DNA of 6,103 nucleotides, from NCBI GenBank assembly GCA_029863665.1, contig JAOTUX010000067.1, positions 1 through 6,103 of the forward strand. Reading direction: 5' to 3'. The DNA is from Candidatus Nitrosopumilus sp. Lineage in GTDB: Archaea > Thermoproteota > Nitrososphaeria > Nitrososphaerales > Nitrosopumilaceae. Positions 5,217-6,103 of this stretch are shown one piece after another; position 1 is the first letter of the stretch, and each line of letters begins with the position of its first letter. A program made the position numbers and the translations under genes. The notes below the pieces were generated by a model, which saw only the letters and a list, made by a program, of their open reading frames with translations, had not been told where the DNA came from and searched no databases.

Positions 5217-5290
5217 AAACAAAACTATTATCATCATCATGCCAACTAGAACAATCTCAATTACTCCATAATTTTTATACTTCTTTTTGT
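5193..5290 (-). pseudogene. Possible membrane-anchor remnant with lysine tail
   Basis: The minus strand is open and reads KKKYKNYGVIEIVLVGMMMI followed by IVLFKKKKIVN and a stop at 5193. This resembles the hydrophobic C-terminal anchor and basic tail of a surface protein. No start codon precedes it except three internal ATG codons in the middle of the helix, and a stop lies just upstream. It may be a relic or an accident of AT-rich DNA. Apart from this and the terminator, 5217-5372 holds nothing I can support. Confidence 0.2.
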
Positions 5291-5324
5291 TATATTTATG
5301 ACATTATTTGTTTGCAGTTAATTT

Positions 5325-5339
5325 AGAAAATAAAACCCC
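5325..5339 (-). terminator. G-run plus T-rich terminator after the rightmost gene
   Basis: The minus strand reads GGGGGTTTTATTTTC about 35 bases after the stop at 5373 and follows the 8-bp hairpin at 5357-5379. The combination fits transcription termination. Confidence 0.35.
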
Positions 5340-5356
5340 CATATTAGAACTCAAAC

Positions 5357-5379
5357 TAAATAGTTATTTCTACTATTTA
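5357..5379 (-). other. 8-bp hairpin overlapping the stop codon
   Basis: TAAATAGT (5357-5364) pairs perfectly with ACTATTTA (5372-5379) around a seven-base loop. The stop codon of the rightmost gene (5373-5375) lies inside the stem. It may stabilise the 3' end of the message or assist termination. Confidence 0.5.
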
Positions 5380-5984
5380 ATTTTCAGAAATTTCCATATT
5401 TGTGTGGGAAAATAATATGATTCATAGTATTTTGAATTTCTTTCTTTCTTTGGATGTTTGTTGAAATATATCTTTTCATAATTAAGCTGATTACCTTTAT
5501 CATCATAATCAATTTGCTCATATCCTTCTTGTATCACGTACACATACGTACTGCTGTCATTAGATTTGAATTCTGTACGATAAAGTAAATTGATTATTTT
5601 TTTTGTTTCTTTTCCAATTTCTGTAATTGTGGTAAAACGATCTTCATGTAGATGTTTTCTAATTGCCTTGTATTTCAGATTACCTTTCTCGTCAAATTCT
5701 TCAGAGATGTCATACTTATTTGAAGAATTCAGAGACAAGTTATCCATAAGTTTCAAATGACGCATGATTGACTGTGTTTTAGTTAGAACTATTACCTCCG
5801 CTATATCTTCAGAATCTGTTGATTTTGTAGATATTTTGAATTTAATTCTATACTCTAAATTATTCTTATAAATTATTATTTTTTTAACATATCCATCTGT
5901 AAGATTGTTTATTTGTATTATAGATTCGTTTGAGTCATAATGAAATATTTTCTTGTGTGTTGAACTACCTACGGTCTTCGTCAT
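5373..5984 (-). CDS. Uncharacterised protein, 203 residues
   Basis: I start at ATG 5984 (MTKTVGSSTHKK...). A TTG at 6023 would add 13 residues, but the TATA-like CTATTTAGTAA at 6002-6012 lies about 24 bases before the ATG and inside that extension, favouring the shorter form. No signal peptide or membrane segment is seen, so the protein is probably cytoplasmic. It is rich in lysine, aspartate, asparagine and tyrosine with alternating hydrophobic residues, suggesting beta-sheet. A D-(E/D)-K-G-N motif occurs twice (98-102 and 161-165), each following an acidic stretch and followed by a tyrosine and basic residues. This may mark two related halves, as in YD-type repeats. No family is recognised and no catalytic motif is evident. 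Base composition is extremely AT-rich. No neighbour suggests its role. Confidence 0.65.
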   Translation of the reverse strand: MTKTVGSSTHKKIFHYDSNESIIQINNLTDGYVKKIIIYKNNLEYRIKFKISTKSTDSEDIAEVIVLTKTQSIMRHLKLMDNLSLNSSNKYDISEEFDEKGNLKYKAIRKHLHEDRFTTITEIGKETKKIINLLYRTEFKSNDSSTYVYVIQEGYEQIDYDDKGNQLNYEKIYFNKHPKKERNSKYYESYYFPTQIWKFLKIK

Positions 5985-6001
5985 AGTTTTTTTAACATGA
6001 A

Positions 6002-6012
6002 TTACTAAATAG
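6002..6012 (-). promoter_or_regulatory. TATA-like box of the rightmost gene
   Basis: CTATTTAGTAA on the minus strand is centred about 24 bases before the ATG at 5984, fitting a leaderless start. It supports ATG 5984 over TTG 6023. Confidence 0.4.
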
Positions 6013-6103
6013 ATGGAGCCCAATATGAAATACTACTTGATGAAGACAATCATTGAGAAAGATAATTAGTGCGTAGAATAAAGCAATTAAGTGTCAAATA
6101 ACA

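Noticed and set aside
6014..6070. 18-codon plus-strand frame near the right end
   Set aside because: No promoter, no motif, and it overlaps the promoter of the minus-strand gene.

Overview
The window looks like a piece of an AT-rich archaeal genome, most likely from a Nitrosopumilus-like ammonia-oxidising thaumarchaeon (Nitrososphaeria). The reasons are indirect. Most reading frames begin about 24-26 bases downstream of an AT-rich TATA-like box, with no Shine-Dalgarno sequence, as expected for leaderless archaeal transcripts. Several genes start with GTG. Tiny cysteine-containing proteins and single-helix membrane proteins are frequent. No ribosomal or pathway marker gene is present, so the assignment rests on style rather than on a diagnostic gene.

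Left part (1-1753, all minus strand): a compact cluster transcribed leftward. It begins with a 56-residue CxxC protein and a 29-residue single-helix peptide. A 93-residue membrane-anchored protein follows, and then a large secreted, cysteine-rich protein that runs off the left edge. The first three genes overlap by ATGA/GTGA junctions. Three of the four start with GTG and two are very short. The secreted protein, the longest reading frame of the left third, covers at least 394 codons.

Middle part (1870-4717): the most unusual region. On the minus strand is a 498-residue, apparently type II membrane protein. It has an N-terminal TIR-like/nucleoside deoxyribosyltransferase-like domain inside the cell, one transmembrane helix, and a C-terminal Cache-like domain outside. 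Divergently, on the plus strand, lies a 281-residue protein with a C-terminal HEPN domain carrying the RNase motif R-x4-H. Directly after the HEPN gene sits a roughly 154-base structured element (4503-4656). It contains two tandem, diverged copies of a two-hairpin unit with compensatory base changes, is enclosed by a 9-bp stem, and is preceded by a TATA box at the correct distance. I interpret it as an undescribed noncoding RNA.

Right part (4718-6103): a small basic winged-helix-like protein (minus strand), a 30-residue C3H zinc-finger-like microprotein (plus strand) followed by a T-rich terminator, and a 203-residue protein of unknown function (minus strand) whose stop codon lies within an 8-bp hairpin.

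Working together: the left cluster probably builds or maintains a cell-surface component. The receptor/HEPN/RNA block has the parts list of a sensing and growth-arrest or defence module (extracytoplasmic sensor, nucleotide-cleaving-type domain, ribonuclease-type domain, structured RNA). That functional link is inferred from domain type and proximity only.
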